Translations under genes and position numbers: made by a program
NCBI GenBank assembly: GCA_963575745.1
Contig: CAUYUJ010009779.1
Location: 186,001 to 250,000 of the forward strand
Source of the DNA: Prorocentrum cordatum
Lineage: Eukaryota > Sar > Dinophyceae > Prorocentrales > Prorocentraceae
Direction of reading: 5' to 3'
DNA length: 64,000 bases
Notes under the pieces: model-generated
What the model saw: the letters and a program-made list of their open reading frames with translations, nothing else
Databases searched by the model: none
Told to the model about the DNA's origin: nothing
Part shown: positions 1 to 11,252 of the stretch, one piece after another
Numbering within the stretch: position 1 is the stretch's first letter
How the letters are laid out: each line of letters begins with the position of its first letter

Positions 1-168
1 CAACATCATGCAGAAAAAAGAAATTGCAAAGAGAAGCCGGCACGCATTCAAAGAAACAAAAACGACAAACCAAGAAACAAACATAAGAAACCGGTCAGGC
101 CTCACCGTGTCAGGCGGATGATGCTGAGAATGCAGCGCCGAAAGCCGGCACGATAAAAAAATGGAAAC

Positions 169-3100
169 CTGGGAAACCGAGTGCGCGTCGACGCCATCCT
201 CCATGAAAATCTGGTGAACGCCACTGAGGCCGATCTGCTCGAAGGCTTCCAGCATGGATCTTCCCCCAGGAATTATGTTTCGCTATCGTCGCGCTAAAAT
301 CCCACCTCAACCTCAAACATTCCCCCCCCCCTCCTTTCCTCCATCTCTCGTCCCGCAGTGCGCTTCCTTCTATATGCTCCTTCTATCTACTATCTACTCC
401 TGTCCTCCTATCTACTCCTCCTCCCCCAGTGCGTTTCCTTCTCCCTCTCCCGACAAATCATCCCTCCCCACGTCGGCGCGGCATCGTTGGGGACGTGCTC
501 AAGCGCCAGGGCGCGCGGCTCCATGGGCTCGTCGGTGGGCCCCCCGCTCATGGCCCCGACCCCGCGGCAAAGCAAAAAGCTGTCGGCGCAGAATTGCGCC
601 ATGAGAAAGCAGGATCTGGAAAGCGAAGGAAAACGCGACATGGCATTTCACTAAAATGACTCTCACGCACGAACTGATTGATCGCAAAAGCAAAGGCGCG
701 CATCCAATACACGGACATACGCACATCACACGCGAATCACACATACAAGTAGCACGGCCATCGGACAGACACACTCGCGCATAATAATCGTGTCAATGAA
801 ACAAAAATTTTGCTGATTCATGGTGGGCACGCATACGCGAAGTGGAAGAGCGACATTTTTGCTGCGACAGAAAATTACGAACTAACGCAATGTTGCCGAT
901 GCACAAACTCACCCCTCTCGCGCGGCGCCCCCTACAGGTTCGAAACATATGAGCCCTACGCTACCGCTTGTCGTTAACAGAAATACGCGACGATTACCGA
1001 ACTGCATGAACCATGGCAACGCGTGCTTTCCAGAGTATATACATTTGCACGTGCTGCGCAGTAGCCTGCCTCGCTCCACAGCTACTCACAAACTGTAACC
1101 CAACTTGCGAAAGAATTCTGGTTTCAGCTTCAAGCACTTCGCAGCAGCCATGTCCTTCGCTTCGGAATCGCCAGCCCCCTCCTTCGTAAGTCTCTTCCTC
1201 TCGGCGCGCCACGCCGAGCTGTGGTAATTCTTCCATTTCGTCAGGAGTTCCTTCTTCTGGGGGCCAATGACCTCCGACAGAGGCACAACGTCCTCCAGGA
1301 TCGCATGTCTGTTTGCCAATGTTTGGCGCACACAAGTTAGAGATAAACAGAACTTCACGCGCGTGTCCGCGAGAGCGCCGTCCTTACACAAACAATGGTA
1401 CATGATCTTGCCCGTGGCGGGCTGTCAATGGTGGCACGCAAACCTACGTTATACCGACGGCTTGCGCAACTGCTTGCTCGGATCAGCACCCCTTACATAA
1501 CGCGTGCGAGCTGTTATCGAGCCGCGCAAAAACAATCGCAGATAAGAACGCATACTAAAATGAGAAATGTGTCCTTCGAAGGAGTCTTCTTCTGGCCCGC
1601 TGGGGCCGTCTTCTTCTGGCTGGAAGGCGTCAGCTTGGCTCTCTTCGTGCCAGAAAGCGTCGGCTTGGCCTTCTTGGGCGTCGTCTTGGCCGAGGGGCTG
1701 GGCAGTTTGCGCTTCTTCATGACAGAAGGGGTGGACGGCTTGTCAGGGGTCTTCGCGCTGTTGTTCTTTGCTGCTTTCTTCTGCCCGCCGAGAGCGGCGG
1801 GAACTGGGTCAGGTTTCAGAGCAGCCAAGAACAAGTCGCGATCCTTCTCATTCATGGTCGTCGAAAATGGTTGTTCGCTGCATTCCGAAGACTTGAACTG
1901 GAACATAAGCGGGCTCTGCTGCTCGGGCGAGGGCTTCCGCGCGGGCTTCGGCGGCGGCGAGCGCGCGTCGAGGTCAGTTCCCAGAATTGTAGCGAAAATG
2001 CCGAACCCGTCGCTCGAAGAAGCAGCGCAACTACTGGCTCTCTTGGGGCTGTCCTCCAAAGCCAAGAGGGACCGAGGAGTCTCGTCCCACGTGCCGAGCG
2101 GTGCCGCGGGCTGCTTATCCACTGTCATATTGTTGAACGCCTTTTGAATCTGCTCCATCTCTGCCGCGGTTGCCTGAAGAATCAAGCGCGGCAGAGAGAT
2201 GCGCCAGAATTGGAAGAATTTTTGTCAAGCAATGAACATGTAGCGTCAAATGTGAAAACTACATGCTTCACCATATTGCATCAAAGTCTTTCAAGATGCT
2301 GGCGCGACCGAAGGCAACCCGACGGACGCGCGCAAATGATGTGATCACGTTGCGCGTGCTGACGGAACAACAGAAACGTCATTATAATCTCATCGCTTCG
2401 AGAAGACAACGCCATTTTTCGTTCAAAGTAAGGTGCATAAAATGGTATCCTTGTACGTCAAAGCGTTTAGCTTTGTCCGCAGTTCCCTCCCCTCCCCCCA
2501 TGCTGCGCCGTGCATCCCTTCGCCCGTCGCGTTTCTGCGTCATGGCCCCTTGCGGACCCGACGCGTCCTGATGTACCACGCAGTGTCGTGGCAGAAGTGC
2601 TCCAGAGGAAGGTCACACATGTGGACGGAAGACTGCGGAGGGGAATCGCAAGGAAACATGCGTAACACGCACATGCGCATATAAAATCATAGTGTAATTG
2701 CGAAATCATGTCAAAAAAACATTTGAAGAATGATGCGTTGTAAGCATGTCAACTATATGAATACTTCGTTGCGTCAATCAAACAATAAAAAAATAATGGC
2801 AAAGCGCCTGCTGGTGCGTCTTGTGTATGGCTGCGCGTAACTTCACCTGGTGTACAACCATGTTCGGTGACGTCTTGGCGATGTCCGTGAACAGACCTGA
2901 AAAGTTGGCCATAATCGCGGGATCTGGGATGCTGTTCTCCGTCACGTGCTTGCGGATCGGGCTGCAAGGCGTGTGATTTCACAATGGAACGACATTGGAC
3001 ATAAATGTGGCACGTTCAAGCATACAAGCATGCATGGTTGTTGCTTGCAACGATTGCGCGTGACATGACAAAACGCACTTCTAATGCAACGCGGATCACA

Positions 3101-3387
3101 TGACAGGCGATGGCAGCATTTGCGATTTGGCCCAACATGGTAACACTCATGACAAAGCAGAGCTGGCGCGGGAAATGCAAAAGAAACATTCAATGCGAAA
3201 CAAAATGCCCGATGATCCGCCACAGGTCGCGGGTGCCCTCGCTCTTGTACAAGCTGTCCAACACGCCGACCAAAGAATTGATACTCATATCCGAATCTAC
3301 CTTCGACCTCACACGCCTGCGCGTCAGGCGGCCCAACATCGCGTCCGAAACGCGCGCCTCCTCTGCAACTTTGGGCTTGGTCCAAAA
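169..3387 (-). CDS. Multi-exon gene of unknown function (partial, runs off left edge)
   Basis: I do not recognise the product. Seven exon-like islands read on the minus strand in order: 3387-3210, 2961-2847, 2632-2549, 2173-1556, 1308-1100, 615-469 and 259-169. Each starts after a CAG and most end at a plausible donor: GT at 2846, 1555, 1099 and 168, but GC-like at 3209 and GA-like at 468, as seen in dinoflagellate introns. The largest island codes for about 205 residues that begin acidic and polar and end lysine/serine/proline-rich (repeated KK, PSK and TPSK blocks), suggesting a nuclear basic tail. The 1308-1100 island is charged (KKELLTKWKN, AERKRLTKEG). Introns are about 150-490 nt. The 5' start and 3' end are not seen. 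Phases were not all checked, so the islands could belong to two genes. Confidence 0.5.
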
Positions 3388-3489
3388 CTGCTTCAACGGA
3401 ACACATGCATCGATGAAACAGGCAACAACACGTGGGCACCACAGAGACGCGAACGCCAACGCAACTTACGCAAACAAGCGTTGCCATAA

Positions 3490-3798
3490 TTGAAATGAGC
3501 GACAAACAGTAGCAACATTAGCACAATTAAGACAAGCCGTGACATCGGTTCGATCCGCCGTCAAAGCGGAATACGGTTGAACACTTGTGGGAGGTCATCC
3601 AAATATATCAGAATGGTTGAGCAATGTCAATGCCCAGTATCCATCGAACGAATGCGAAACTAATTTTGGAAACTAATTTGAAGTAGTTGTCAGTAGTTTC
3701 GAATTAATTCTACAACAATAAAAAATAAGTTGAATAAATTATAATAAGGAGCTGATAATCTTTATAACAACTTAGTTTTTTAAGTTAATGAGTCTTAA
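3490..3798. other. AT-rich spacer, nothing recognised
   Basis: This stretch is clearly more AT-rich than its surroundings (poly-A/T and TAAT blocks around 3,660-3,790). I see no open frame or repeat relation to the rest of the window. It lies upstream of the minus-strand gene and could include its 5' region. Confidence 0.3.
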
Positions 3799-3944
3799 GG
3801 GAGGGGTGCAAATCATGACCGGCGGCATGTGCGCGGCCCAGCGGGAGGCCAGGGACGTCATGGAATAAGAAGAGGCGCCATGAAACCTGGCCTGTCATGG
3901 CCCACGCCATGATATTCAGCCCCCCCCTAGTCATCACCCCCCTC
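3799..3944 (+). mobile_element. TIR-C foldback element, copy 1
   Basis: The 146-bp unit starts with a G-rich end running into a CATGACCGGCGGCATGTGCG core and ends TAGTCATCACCCCCCTC. The ends are imperfect inverted repeats (GGGGTG..ATCATGAC against GTCATCACCCC). Two further copies lie at 7,069 and 16,538. It has no coding capacity, so it is MITE-like by structure. Confidence 0.65.
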
Positions 3945-4715
3945 TTTTCCGCCCCCGAGGCGTGCACGTGGGCGGCGACTGCTCACCGCCACCGTGCCTG
4001 GCCGTTGCCATCCGGGGCCTCGGCACCGGGGCGCGCGGCCTCGGGCCGGGGCCCCGCCGCCAGGCGTCCACCGCGGCCAGGCCGCGTCTGCGGTGCCCGG
4101 GTGCTGCTCTCCTCGCGGGCAGCACGGGGCTCGAGCCGAACAACCTTTTTCGTGCTCGCTTTCCTGTGTTTTTCGTTCTGCCGCTGCTGCGGGCGGCAGC
4201 CACACCAGCATTCGCTCGCGCACTCCGGACGGGGCAAGAACGGCCCCCCCCCCGAATCCACTGGGGGGGGGTGGGCACGTGCTGTCGGAACGGGTGGGGT
4301 TTGGGGAAGAGGAGGAGGATGGTGAACGTTTTCTTATTCGGCGTTTCGACATTGGGCCGACGGGGGGGAAAAAGGGGGTGGGGTCTAGCTCCGGACCTCT
4401 GCTTAATGCGACTGCTTGCAGCAGTGCGTCCTGTGGGCGGAACTCCACCTGCTTGAAACAGGAGCCAAAAACAGCCAAGATCTACTCCATGGGGGGGGAA
4501 GGGGGGGGCGAGGGCCCGCGCCGATCGGCAAAACAATGAACAAGAAAACGATCACATGAGGAGGGGGAGGAGGTTGAAGGGGGGCGGGATTGGGCAAGTT
4601 CAGTTGGAAGATTAATCACCCCCCCTGATAAATACCCCATCCAGAGTAGCCCTCCCCCACCGTGGCCAAAGCAATGTGACCACAAACGCTATAAAATTAT
4701 CATGGCCAAGGTCCC
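3945..4715. other. GC-rich spacer with long G/C runs
   Basis: No gene is supported here. Open frames exist on both strands only because stops are rare. Between 4,245 and 4,515 there are many runs of seven to ten G or C, which could form G-quadruplexes. No copy of the named repeat families was seen. Confidence 0.3.
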
Positions 4716-6205
4716 AACCATATGCAGTTGTGGGTACCGTGATTGTGAATAACTGCTTCGGTGAAGCTCCCTATGGGGCCACGAAGCGCTGCACTGGGCG
4801 GGGGGGAACGCTGTACTGTGTGGGTGGTGTGCCGAATTGGGTTTCCGGGACGCATGCGGACGGTCCCACTGAGGGCTTCGGTGGAGCTCCCTATGGGGCC
4901 ACGAAGCGCTGCACTGGGCGGGGGGGAACGCTGTACTGTGTGGGTGGTGTGCCGAATTGGGCTTCCGGGACGCATGCGGACGGTCCCACTGAGGTCTTCG
5001 GTGGAGCTCCCCATGGGGCCACGAAGCGCTCTACTGAGTGACTGAAAATGCCAAATTGGGTTTCCTGGACGCGTGCGGACGGTCCCACTGGGGGCTTCGG
5101 TGGAGCCCCCTATGGGGCCACGAAGCGCTGCACTGCGCGGGTGAAAATGCCAAATTACATGTCCCGGACGCATACGGACGGTGGCACTGGGGCCTTGGGT
5201 GGAGCCCCCTATGGGGCCACGAACCGCTGCACTGGGTGAGTGAAAATGCCAAATTGGGCTTCCGGGGCGCATGCGGACGGGGGCACTTCGGCCTTCGGTG
5301 GAGCTCCCTACGGGGCCACGAAACGCTGTACTGGGTGTGCGGGACGCATGCGGACGGTAGCACTGGGACCTTCGGTGGAGCTCCCTGTGCTGGACTGGGT
5401 GTGCGGGACGCATGCGGACGGTAGCACTGGGACCTTCGGTGGAGCTCCCTGTGGGGCCACGAAACGCTGTACTGGGTGTGCGGGACGCTTGCGGACGGTA
5501 GCACTGGGACCTTCGGTGGGGCTCCCTATGGGGCTACGAAACGCTGTACTGGGTGTGCAGGACGCATGCGGATGGTAGCCCTATGGGGCCACGAAGCGCT
5601 GTACTGGGTGGGTGAAACGCAGGGAGGAGGGGGAGGAGGGCCACGAAACGCTGTACTGGGTGTGCGGGACGCATGCGGACGGTAGCACTGGGACCTTCGG
5701 TGGAGCTCCCTATGGGGCCACGAAACGCTGGACTGGGTGTGCGGGACGCATGCGGACGGTAGCACTGGGACCTTCGGTGGAGCTCCCTGTGGGGCCACGA
5801 AACGCTGTACTGTGTGTGCGGGACGCATGCGGACGGTAGCACTGGGACCTTCGGTGGGGCTCCCTATGGGGCCACGAAGCGCTGTACTGGGTGGGTGAAA
5901 CGCAGGGAGGAGGGGGAGGGGGGCCACGAAAAACTGTACTGGGTGGGGTGTGCGGGACGCATGCGGACGGTAGCACTGGGACCTTCGGTGGAGCTCCCTA
6001 GGGGGCCACGAAACGCTGTACTGGGTGTGCGGGACGCATGCGGACGGTAGCACTGGGACTTTCTGTGGGGCTCCCTATGGGGCCAATAAGCGCTGTACTG
6101 GGTGGGTGAAACGCATGGTAGAGGGAGGAGGGAGGAGGAGGGGGGAGAGGAGGAGGAACGCGGGGACCGTCTCTTCAAAACGAGGACCCAACACCACAGG
6201 ATGGA
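4716..6205 (+). repeat. SAT-1 satellite-bearing element, copy 1
   Basis: This is a tandem array built on a core with GGAGCTCCCTATGGGGCC followed by ACGAAGCG or ACGAAACG, then a GGACGCATGCGGACGG box. Unit spacing falls from about 120 bp (first two units) to about 100 bp and then about 78 bp. Three units carry an extra GTGAAACGCAGGGAGGAGG block. The left end (CCAACCATATGCAG, near 4,718) and right end (AAAACGAGGACCCAACACCA, near 6,177) are single-copy, and both recur in inverted order at 23,660 and 22,180. The array is therefore a defined element with unique ends. Frames without stops across it are a by-product of repeat length, not genes. Confidence 0.75.
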
Positions 6206-6859
6206 TGGGAAAAACGCGTGAGCCACGATCAATTATTGGATGTTGGAGCGGCCCAGGATTGTCGGAAGTCTCCACATCGCGCGAAGAGAAGAAGGCAGCG
6301 TCACTAAGTGAAACTTTCACGCCGCTGGCGGAAGAGTTCACGGGCCTGCGGAAGAATGCGCGGGCCACGGCTGGGGCTCACAATACCGAGAGGGGGAAGA
6401 ATCGTAAATCCCTCGCCGCCGTGAGCGCTGTCTCCCCCCCCCGGGAGAGGACGGGGGGGGGTCATCCCTTTATCACTCCGGGGGCGAACGTTGGCCCTCC
6501 CCTGCCGTGCCCACGGTCAGCCAGCGCGTGCGCTGGATATGCGTGCTCGGTACGATCGACACGGGCACGGACGAAGCCTGCCACCACTCCTTGCCCATTC
6601 CGGTCCAGATTTGCTGTCGGTGCCGCAGCGGGAGGCAGAAACCCGCCTGCCCAACAATGATGGCCGCTGCCCGATCCTCGGGCCGTACAGCGGTGCTCGT
6701 CACATCTGTGTCTGCGCCGACGGGGCTTCTATAGCCCCTCTTTGCGTCCAGCCCCAAGTCACTTTGCTTGGGCTTCCTTCAGGCGAGGTCATCGTGAAGG
6801 CCTTCGTCTTTGTCATCATTCATACTTATGCGGGCGTCCAAGTGTGAGGCCCCGGGGTT
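6206..6859. other. Spacer; weak exon candidate on plus strand
   Basis: Mostly unassigned sequence. On the plus strand an AG at about 6,520 is followed by an open frame with a cysteine-rich stretch (CCRCRSGRQKPACP), but the other frames are also open and no donor is convincing. Around 6,430-6,465 there are C and G runs. Confidence 0.2.
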
Positions 6860-7057
6860 GAGCAGGGACCGACCGTCCCGGCATTCCTATAGTCCTACCA
6901 CGAAATGTTCTTAGAACCCAGAATTGTTCTCGGAACAAAAAAGATGTTCTTAGAGCAGAAACCCGATGCGTCAAACCAAGACAGACTCTGCCAGAAATTT
7001 TCTGAGAACATTTCGTGGAAACCACAACAGGTTCTTAGAACATTCTTTGGTGGGGCT
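6860..7057 (+). mobile_element. TIR-D foldback element, copy 1
   Basis: An A/T-richer unit with inverted ends: ACGAAATGTTCTTAGAACCC near 6,900 against GGTTCTTAGAACATTC near 7,030. It has several internal TTCTTAGA / TTCTGAGAA boxes. The homologous copy is at 18,351-18,555, and the similarity includes the 5' flank from GAGCAGGGAC. Confidence 0.65.
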
Positions 7058-7068
7058 ATTCTTTGGTC

Positions 7069-7214
7069 GGGGGGGCGCAACTCATGACCGGCGGCATGTG
7101 CGCGGCCCAGCGGGGGGGCCAGGGAAGTCAGGAAACAAGAGGAGGCGCCATGACATCTGAGGAAATATTATGGCCCCCGCCATGATATCCACCCCCCCCA
7201 GTCATCACCCCCCT
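7069..7214 (+). mobile_element. TIR-C foldback element, copy 2
   Basis: Same unit as at 3,799, sharing the CATGACCGGCGGCATGTGCG core and the GTCATCACCCCCCTC end. It lies just 3' of the TIR-D copy. The sequence that follows it (CAGGACGCTCCGCCACTGCT, 7,232) matches the sequence directly after TIR-D copy 2 at 18,561. Copy 2 of TIR-C therefore looks like an insertion into that longer repeat. Confidence 0.65.
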
Positions 7215-7371
7215 CTTTGCCGCCCCCGACAGGACGCTCCGCCACTGCTTGACCCGGGGCGCCCCACCGCGCCTGGGCACCTCTCGGCCGCCGCGTCGAC
7301 GCCCGGCCCCGCCGCGCGGACGAGCGCGCGCCGGAGGCCGCTCCTCGGCGGCTCCTGGCCCAGACAGCAGC

Positions 7372-7515
7372 CCGAGCCTCTCGAGCCTCGAGCCTCGCGC
7401 TTTGGTCCTCGAGCCTCGAGCCTGGAGCCTCGGGCCTCGGTCCTCGAGCCTCGAGCCTGGGTCCTCGGTCCTCGAGCCTGGAGCCTCGAGCCTCGAGCCT
7501 CCAGCCCCGATCCTC
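7372..7515 (+). repeat. CCTCGAG minisatellite
   Basis: An irregular tandem of 7-mers CTCGAGC/CCTCGAG with variants such as CCTGGAG and CCTCGGT. The surrounding 7,230-7,640 is GC-rich with no supported gene. Confidence 0.7.
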
Positions 7516-7639
7516 CGAGCTCCTGGCGGGCCAGGCCCTCCGCGGGAGCGCGGCCCCCAGGCAACCGCACGATCCGCCCCTGCGCCGCCGCGCCTGCGGG
7601 GCGCGCAGGTGTCGCCGGCGGATGCGCCAGCCCAGCAGG

Positions 7640-8130
7640 ACCTTACCGTGCTCGCGTCGTGGAAAAACTGCGACGGGCAGCGTTTGGCCATCTTCGGCCT
7701 CTGGGGGGCCAAGACGACCAGGCAGGAAAGACCGGTCCTAGCCAGGAAACCCCATTGGAACAAAAATCGTATGTCTGGGAGAATGAGGCCCTGAAGGACG
7801 GAGACGTTTTCAGCAGTGGCCTTCAGCAGTGAAGGTTCATCTAGGGAGCCCTCTCTTGTCCTGATGGGCTGCATTGTTGATCCTTGAGATCCGACGCTAC
7901 GAAACAATTGTCAACATCGCCAACTTTCACGTCCAACCCCATCTTCATGCGGCATGTTTCAAGCCGCGTCGATCTGGGATGGCCACGGGGCCCGAAGCTG
8001 GGCGAGAACCGCCAGATGCGCACACAATGCAGCGCCCGGGCCTCAGGGGGCACAGAAAGGAGGGGTAAGGGGCAGAAGGTGAGCTGGAAGGAACATCTCT
8101 CCGAACGTCCCCTGGGAGAAGGAAACGCGC
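7640..8130. repeat. Spacer containing a diverged copy of the TIR-B downstream segment
   Basis: Positions 7,880-8,010 align with the segments after TIR-B at 57,667-57,830 and 63,785-63,945. Shared features are a GAGATCCGACG start and a TTTCAAGCCGCGTCGA-type box, then GGGxCCCGAA and GCGAGAAC/GCGAAAAC. No gene is supported. Confidence 0.45.
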
Positions 8131-8367
8131 GGCCTCCTAGATGGGGTCGGAGTAGATGGGGTCGGAGGATTGCACCCGATCGCCGATGTATCGCCGATAC
8201 ATCGACGACGCATCGACGATGCATTGGCGACGTCGGCGATGTGTCGGCGACGTCGGCGTGGAGAAAATCGGGCTCCGCATCGAGCTGCATCGCCGATGCA
8301 TCGACGATGCATCGGCGACGCGGCGCGATCCTCTGACCCCATCTACCCCGACCCCATCTAGGAGGCC
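8131..8367. mobile_element. TIR-M foldback element with GATGCATC iterons, copy 1
   Basis: A 237-bp unit bounded by inverted GGCCTCCTAGATGGGGTCGG ends. The outer arm holds the ATGGGGTCGG motif twice. The interior is an irregular run of CGATGCATCG / CGACGTCGGCG iterons, themselves palindromic. Copy 2 (9,078-9,314) has the same length. Noncoding. Confidence 0.75.
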
Positions 8368-8391
8368 TAGAAACACTGCGGTTAACCTTAG

Positions 8392-8549
8392 GTCAGGCCA
8401 GTCCCCCTACAGGGGGATATTGGGCGACAAAATGAAGCATAAGTAACACATGCTCCAAAAATGCTCAAACAAATACTCAACACATGGTTCCCCGACGATT
8501 TCAATCTGACTATTTTTGAACATCCCCCCTGTAGAGGGACAGGCCCGAC
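8392..8549. mobile_element. TIR-A foldback element, copy 1
   Basis: A 158-bp unit. The left end is a variant of GTCGGGCCTGTCCCCCTACA and the right end is GTAGAGGGACAGGCCCGAC, an inverted repeat with a further CAGGGGGAT/ATCCCCCCTG step. The interior is AT-rich and lacks an ORF. Confidence 0.75.
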
Positions 8550-8713
8550 GTAAAGCCTTACCCTCCCTCAACGCATCCCCGACGGGGCACCGCCAGACGC
8601 GCCGGCCAGGGGGCGGCCGGGGTGAGCGGCGGCCGCCGAGGCAGGGCGTGCGCTCGCGACGCGCGGGCCGAGTGCCGAGACTCGGCGCCCGCAGCAGGAG
8701 GGCAGAACGGAAT
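8550..8713. other. GC-rich spacer between TIR-A and DR-1
   Basis: Open in several frames but with no boundary or repeat evidence. Nothing recognised. Confidence 0.2.
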
Positions 8714-8890
8714 GGGGCCCTGGGACGCACCAAGAAATACACGCAGATAACAGGATCCCCCATACTTTCCCATGCTTTCCTATATTTTCCCATGTTTTCT
8801 AGGGTTTTTGTCTTCCCCCCCAGCTTCCCATAGTTTCCCATATTTTCTGGGACATCGACGATTCGTTGTGTCTGTGTGTTTTTTCCTGAA
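8714..8890 (+). repeat. DR-1 dispersed repeat, copy 1 (most diverged)
   Basis: Starts GGGGCCCTGGGAC, passes two blocks of CCCATATTTTCCCAT-like sequence on either side of TTTTTGTCTTCCCCCCC, and ends near TGTGTCTGTGTG. Five better-conserved copies lie at 10,994, 57,154, 60,624, 61,744 and 62,590, all on the plus strand. Confidence 0.7.
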
Positions 8891-9077
8891 GAACATCCAC
8901 CCTCGTGAGAATCACCCCGGCACGCGAGGCCGTTTCGCAAACGCGCCCAAAGAAGGAATCTAACAGGGCCGGGCTGTTTCGTAAACGCCCTGCAGGGCCG
9001 CCTGGTCAACGCCAACTGTCTGGTGCGGGTGCTTCTCCTCCCTTCCGAGAGCTTGGGGAGTCCGACAGGTACCTAGA

Positions 9078-9314
9078 GGCCTCCTAGATGGGGTCGGAGT
9101 AGATGGGGTCGAAGGATCGCGCAGTATCGGCGATACATCGGCGATGCATCGGCGATGCATCGGCGATGCACTGGCGATGCATCGTCGACGTCGACGATGC
9201 ATTGGCGACGTCGACCTGAAGCAAATCGGGCCCTACATCGAGCCGCATCGGCGATGCATCGGCGATGCGGCGTGATCCTCCGACCCCATCTACTCCGACC
9301 CCATCTAGGAGGCC
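9078..9314. mobile_element. TIR-M foldback element, copy 2
   Basis: Same 237-bp design as copy 1, with GGCCTCCTAGATGGGGTCGG inverted ends and an interior of repeated CGGCGATGCAT iterons. The iteron arrangement differs from copy 1 while total length is kept. Confidence 0.75.
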
Positions 9315-9465
9315 TAGAGTACCGATACCGCGCCTCCCCGGACCTCTCCCGGGGCGCGTTCTGACCAGGACTTCGGGGCGACTCCAGCGGTGGCGACGAG
9401 GAGCCTCCCTCAGGAGGCCCTCCAGGGGGAGAGCAGGCGAGGGGCAGAGGCATGGGTATACCCTC

Positions 9466-9593
9466 GCCATCGCTCGGACGTCCATGCCCTGTGTTTTTTG
9501 TTCCGGTTTCGTGCGTGGTTCTTTCGCCAAACGGTCCAGGATGCTCCTCGATGGCCCTCGCCGAAGGAAAAATGCACACGTCCGAGCGATGCC
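9466..9593. mobile_element. TIR-G foldback element, copy 1
   Basis: A 128-bp unit with near-perfect 16-bp inverted ends (GCCATCGCTCGGACGT and ACGTCCGAGCGATGCC) and a central GATGCTCCTCGATGG. Copies 2 and 3 are at 21,272 and 59,798. Confidence 0.75.
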
Positions 9594-10240
9594 AGGATAC
9601 CTGTCCCTCCTCCGAGAGCCGGGGCGCGCCGCCGCCGAGCGCGGCCGCCGAGGCGGGCGCCGTTCGTGCAGGTGCTCCAGGAGCCCCCCGGGCCCAGCTC
9701 CGGCAGGCTGGCGACCTGGCGCGCGCTGCGCCGGCCGAGGCGCCCGCCGAAGAGAGGGTCGCCCGCCGAAGAGCCGTCGGCGGCGGGGGCGCCCGTCGTC
9801 CGTCCGCCGATCGTTTCTCGTGGGTCCTTCGCTGCTCGACGCTGCTCGTCGCTCGTTGCATTCGTCATCGTTCGTTGTCAGTCATTCGTCGTCCGTCGGT
9901 CGTCGTTCGCCGTCCAGTCGTTCGTAGATGGTCGTCCTCTTCCCGCATCTCTCTCCTCCTCCTCCTCCATCCTGCTGGTCCTGTCCCTCTTGCTCCGGCT
10001 GCTCCTCCTCCACCCCATCCTCCGCTAGTCCTAAAAAAAGGGCGTCTGACCAACATTATCCAAGCGGATTCAACCGCGGGAACTAAGGACCCCGAATATG
10101 CTCAAACAGGACAGGACACGGCACAATCTCTCCTCCTGCTTTTCCTCCTCCTCCTCCTCCTCCTCCTCCTCCTCCACCGCCTCATGTACTCCTCCCACGA
10201 CCCACTCTTTGAGAGATGATCTGGGGAGTCCTGCTGGGAA
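9594..10240. other. GC-rich spacer, TCGTTCGTC repeats and a CTC tract
   Basis: 9,600-9,830 is very GC-rich and open in several frames without gene support. 9,835-9,930 is a degenerate run of CGTCGTTCGT-type motifs. 10,136-10,176 is a (CTC)n microsatellite. Nothing else recognised. Confidence 0.4.
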
Positions 10241-10448
10241 AATCCAATCCAGAAAAACCAAAAACCCGGAATGCTGCTGGAAGCCGCCGCTGCGATCGAG
10301 CTGACCCTGCAAGCTGGCCGATGCCGGCCGAAGCTAGAACCTGGACCCAGGAGTCCGGATATCGGATACCCAGAGCCGGCGCTTGCGAAGAAACGGACCC
10401 TGCAAGCTGGCCGAAGCCGGAACCCCGAACACGGAATCCAAAGTTCGG

Positions 10449-10610
10449 GGATGGACAGACCTCCCTTTAGTAAAACGTGGTTTAGTGAAAACGACTTCGG
10501 GCCCAAACCTGGCGGGCGCAAGCCTGGAAAATAACGGCCGCGGCGCCCTCTCGATAACCGAAAGCGGACAATTCACTAATCGGCGTGTCAAGGTAGGAGG
10601 TCTATCCACC
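10449..10610. mobile_element. TIR-B foldback element, copy 1
   Basis: A 162-bp unit with inverted ends GGATGGACAGACCTCC and GGAGGTCTATCCACC. Conserved inner boxes are TTTAGTAAAACGTGG, GGCGGGCGCAAGCCTGGAAA and CACTAATCG. One of eight good copies in the window. Confidence 0.75.
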
Positions 10611-10629
10611 TCCGAAAAGTAAATTCGGC

Positions 10630-10790
10630 GGTGGACAAACCTCCTTTCAGTAAACCTCCCCTTAATGAAAACGGCCTGCGACCGAAACCCACGGACCTGG
10701 ACCCGCAAAAATGACGGCCGCGACGCCCTCTCGCGAACCGAACACGGCCAATTCCTGAATCGACGTGTCAGGGTAGGAAGTCTATCAACC
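10630..10790. mobile_element. TIR-B foldback element, copy 2
   Basis: Only 19 bp after copy 1. It belongs to the subtype with GGTGGACAAACCTCC ends, AGTAAACCTCCCCTTA and GACCTGGACCCGCA, shared with the copies at 57,506, 59,434 and 63,623. Confidence 0.75.
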
Positions 10791-10993
10791 TCCGCTGGAT
10801 TGGGAGGTCCGATCCGGAATCCGCAGCTTGGACCCCGGAGCCCCAGACTGATTCTGGGAGCTGGCGCAGCGATCGAGCTGAGCCTGCACGCCAGCCGACC
10901 TTGGAACCCGGAGCACGACCCAGAACCCGGATGTCTGGACTGTATGTGCGAGGTGGGGATTTGTCCATATCCACCGCCTGGGAACCGACTGAA

Positions 10994-11150
10994 GGGGCCC
11001 CAGGACAAACAAATCAATACACACAAATAAAACAAATCCCCATATTTTCGCATATGTACTGGGTTTTTGTCTTCCCCCCCACTTCCCATATTTTCCGATA
11101 TTTTCCTGGGAGTCGACGATTACTTGTGTCTGTGTGTTTCTTCCCCTCCT
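10994..11150 (+). repeat. DR-1 dispersed repeat, copy 2
   Basis: A 157-bp copy with the start GGGGCCCCAGGACA, two ATATTTTC blocks around GTTTTTGTCTTCCCCCCCAC, and the end TTGTGTCTGTGTGTTTCTTC. It is followed directly by a GATCCATATC motif of the palindrome cluster. Confidence 0.75.
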
Positions 11151-11195
11151 GATCCATATCCCCCGCCTGGGAACCGACGTTCTGGTGCCCCAGCG

Positions 11196-11252
11196 GGCGG
11201 TGGATATGGACATATGTTGGCCCCTTGGGGGCCCGAGTATGTCCATATCCAC
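11196..11252. repeat. Strong hairpin (GGCGGTGGATATGGACATA stem)
   Basis: A 19-bp stem GGCGGTGGATATGGACATA pairs with TATGTCCATATCCACCGCC across a loop that itself holds GGCCCC...GGGGCC. Single arms of the same motif occur at 10,965 and 11,150. Confidence 0.8.

Noticed and set aside
4700-6232. Several 100-240 codon ORFs with repeated peptide units
   Set aside because: They translate SAT-1 units whose length happens to keep the frame. All strands and frames show similar repeats.
8407-9015. NTQTQ-containing minus-strand ORFs across DR-1 copies as a protein family
   Set aside because: The frame is broken in two of six copies, no start or shared context exists, and flanking codons differ completely.
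8150-9300. CRISPR-like array from regularly repeated GATGCATC motifs
   Set aside because: Repeats are short, palindromic, without unique spacers, and lie inside foldback elements of a eukaryotic genome.
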